Source: Flavobacteriales bacterium UBA5692 (GTDB lineage: Bacteria > Bacteroidota > Bacteroidia > Flavobacteriales_D > Sanyastnellaceae). From it: a stretch of 13,456 nucleotides of DNA. This document shows, piece after piece, positions 11,877 through 13,456 of the stretch. Under the pieces are notes generated by a model. The model was not told the DNA's origin. It searched no databases and worked only from the letters and a program-made list of their open reading frames with translations. The stretch's first letter is position 1, and each line of letters opens with the position of its first letter. The position numbers were made by a program, and so were the translations under genes. The DNA is taken from the NCBI GenBank assembly GCA_002420235.1, contig DIHQ01000123.1, positions 1-13,456 of the forward strand, given 5' to 3'.

Positions 11877-13456
11877 ATGAGAATTGGATTGATTGTTTTG
11901 CTGGTATTTTTCAGCTTCGGACAGCTGCGGGGACAACACTTCTTGAGTGTCGAGGGTCAAGACATTGTAAACGAATCCGGTGAACCTGTTTTGCTCCGAG
12001 GAATGGGCCTGGGTGGTTGGATGGTGCAAGAGGGTTATATGATGCAAACCAGCGGGTTTGCCGGACCGCAATATGAGATTCGCGCCATGATTGAAAACCT
12101 CATTGGGGTCGAAAACACCGAACTATGGTATGACGCCTGGTTGCACAACCATGTTCAAAAGTCCGACATCGACTCGCTAAAAGCGTGGGGATTTAATTCA
12201 GTGCGTCTGCCCATGCACTTCAACCTCTGGACGCTCCCAATTGAGGATGAACCCGTAGACGGGGAGAATACGTGGCTCGATACGGGATTCGAATTAACGG
12301 ACAGCTTGGTGGCTTGGTGCGCCGCAAATGAAATGTATGTTATTCTCGACTTGCACGCAGCGCCAGGAGGTCAGGGCTACGCACAAGAAATTTCCGATTA
12401 TAATCCGGCCAAGCCATCGCTATGGGAGAGCCAGGAAAACAAAAATAAAATGGTGGCTTTGTGGAAGCGCATTGCCGAACATTACGCAGGTGAACAATGG
12501 GTCGCTGGTTACGATTTGCTCAACGAGCCAAATTGGAATCTGCCGAATGGATCTGCTCTGCGGAGCTTATACATGCAGTGCACAGATAGTATCCGTTCCG
12601 TTGATGCTGACCACATCATTTTCATTGAGGGGAATTGGTTTGCAAATGACTTTACTGGACTCACACCGCCTTGGGATGAACAACTTGTTTATTCACCACA
12701 CAAGTACTGGAGTAAAAATGAACCCGTGGACATGGAGTTCGTTACCTCACTCCGCAACGAGCACAACGTACCAATTTATGTCGGAGAGAGCGGCGAAAAT
12801 GGAAATGCCTGGTTCAGGGATGCTATTCATTTACTTGAGGGTTTGAATATGGGTTGGGCCTGGTGGCCATTGAAAAAAATTGAAAGCATTTCCTGCCCAA
12901 TGTCCATTGTGAAAACGGATGGATACCAAGATTTATTGGAACATTGGAACGACAATGCCCCGCAACCAGCAGTTGAAGTGGCGACTGCATCCTTGATGGA
13001 ATTGGCAGAGGGTCTGAAGACGGAGAATTGTGTCATTCAAACAGACGTGCCAGATGCCATGTTTCGTCAAGTGGCTACAGACGAAACGAAACCGTTCCAC
13101 GGTACGCCCCACACGGTACCTGGCCTAGTGCCTGCTACTGACTTTGATCTGGGGCGTCAAGGCTATGCCTACAATGACGAGCAAGTGGCTACTTTTCATA
13201 TTACGACTGGTGAATTCACGGCGTGGAATAATGGATGGCAGTACCGAAATGATGGAGTCGACATTCAATTTTCCAATGATGGGCAGAGCGCAAACGGTTA
13301 TAATGTGGGATGGATTTCAATGGATGAGTGGATGGATTACACTGTGGAAGTTCAAACAGCGGGCCTGTATGATATTGCTGTAAGAGTGGCTGCGGATGGA
13401 TCGAATGGAGTTTTTCACCTATTGGTGGATGGTGTCCAAGTCACACCTTCAATCAA
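11877..13456 (+). CDS. Secreted GH5-family glucanase with CBM6-like domain (3' end outside window)
   Basis: The frame is open from ATG 11877 to the right edge (526 codons visible), so the gene is truncated by the window. A signal peptide (MRIGLIVLLVFFSFGQLRGQ) precedes a GH5 (cellulase-superfamily) TIM barrel, ~25-375. Visible GH5 marks are the N-terminal GMGLGGWM, GFNSVRLPMHF (105-115), DLHAAPG (158-164), LLNEPNW with acid/base Glu217, and IYVGESGE with nucleophile Glu304. DLHAAPG resembles GH5 exo-beta-1,3-glucanases, but that assignment is not firm. From ~420 a CBM6-like carbohydrate-binding domain begins (YAYND, YRNDGVDIQ, WMDYTVEVQTAGLYDIAVRVA). A GGAGG core lies close before the start. 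Any T9SS tail lies beyond the edge. It is divergent from the GH16 unit, which suggests joint beta-glucan degradation. Confidence 0.88.
   Translation, partial: MRIGLIVLLVFFSFGQLRGQHFLSVEGQDIVNESGEPVLLRGMGLGGWMVQEGYMMQTSGFAGPQYEIRAMIENLIGVENTELWYDAWLHNHVQKSDIDSLKAWGFNSVRLPMHFNLWTLPIEDEPVDGENTWLDTGFELTDSLVAWCAANEMYVILDLHAAPGGQGYAQEISDYNPAKPSLWESQENKNKMVALWKRIAEHYAGEQWVAGYDLLNEPNWNLPNGSALRSLYMQCTDSIRSVDADHIIFIEGNWFANDFTGLTPPWDEQLVYSPHKYWSKNEPVDMEFVTSLRNEHNVPIYVGESGENGNAWFRDAIHLLEGLNMGWAWWPLKKIESISCPMSIVKTDGYQDLLEHWNDNAPQPAVEVATASLMELAEGLKTENCVIQTDVPDAMFRQVATDETKPFHGTPHTVPGLVPATDFDLGRQGYAYNDEQVATFHITTGEFTAWNNGWQYRNDGVDIQFSNDGQSANGYNVGWISMDEWMDYTVEVQTAGLYDIAVRVAADGSNGVFHLLVDGVQVTPSI

Noticed and set aside
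11799..12071. Minus-strand 90-codon frame across the GH5 start and intergenic region
   Set aside because: It runs through the GH5 signal peptide region on the opposite strand and shows no recognisable domain.
12328..12846. Plus-strand 172-codon frame inside the GH5 gene
   Set aside because: It is a different frame from GH5, whose own frame contains both catalytic glutamates and the expected motifs across this stretch.

Overview
The window looks like chromosome from a marine-type Bacteroidota (order Flavobacteriales, Cryomorphaceae/Schleiferiaceae-like). The evidence is C-terminal type IX secretion (T9SS) sorting domains, a Bacteroidota-specific lipoprotein export signal, a DUF4920 lipoprotein, TAnnTTTG-type promoter elements and weak Shine-Dalgarno use. 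Base composition is near 50% GC. Nearly every complete gene encodes an exported, lipid-anchored or membrane protein, so this is a cell-surface and periplasm region rather than a housekeeping one. No tRNA, rRNA, insertion sequence, phage gene or CRISPR array is visible.

Layout, left to right. (1) 1-496: 3' end of hemN, cut by the left edge. (2) 659-2521, minus: a secreted alkaline-phosphatase-superfamily enzyme with a LamG-like domain and a T9SS tail. (3) 2614-3560, plus: a two-gene unit of a DUF4920 lipoprotein and a small CxxCH (cytochrome c-like) protein, divergent from the phosphatase. (4) 8092-3570, minus: a tandem pair of secreted CotH-kinase-family proteins. The upstream one ends in a dockerin-like calcium-binding module, the downstream one in a T9SS sorting domain. 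(5) 8162-8326, plus: an unannotated GTG-start small basic protein, followed by an unknown multi-pass membrane protein (8431-8880) with a likely terminator. (6) 11765-8942, minus: a GH16 beta-glucanase lipoprotein with a Calx-beta domain and a surface export signal, closely followed by an amidase-signature lipoprotein. (7) 11877-13456, plus: a secreted GH5 glucanase with a CBM6-like domain, running off the right edge and divergent from GH16.

How the parts may work together: GH16 and GH5/CBM6 sit head to head over a 111-bp intergenic region. Together they look like a beta-glucan (laminarin-type) degradation locus whose remainder, including any SusC/SusD pair, would lie to the right. The CotH pair and the phosphatase-LamG protein are extracellular, and their substrates cannot be told from sequence. 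Nothing here is a clear new defence or mobile system. The most unusual items are the CotH pair with two different C-terminal modules, the small basic ORF, and the amidase coupled to a surface glucanase.
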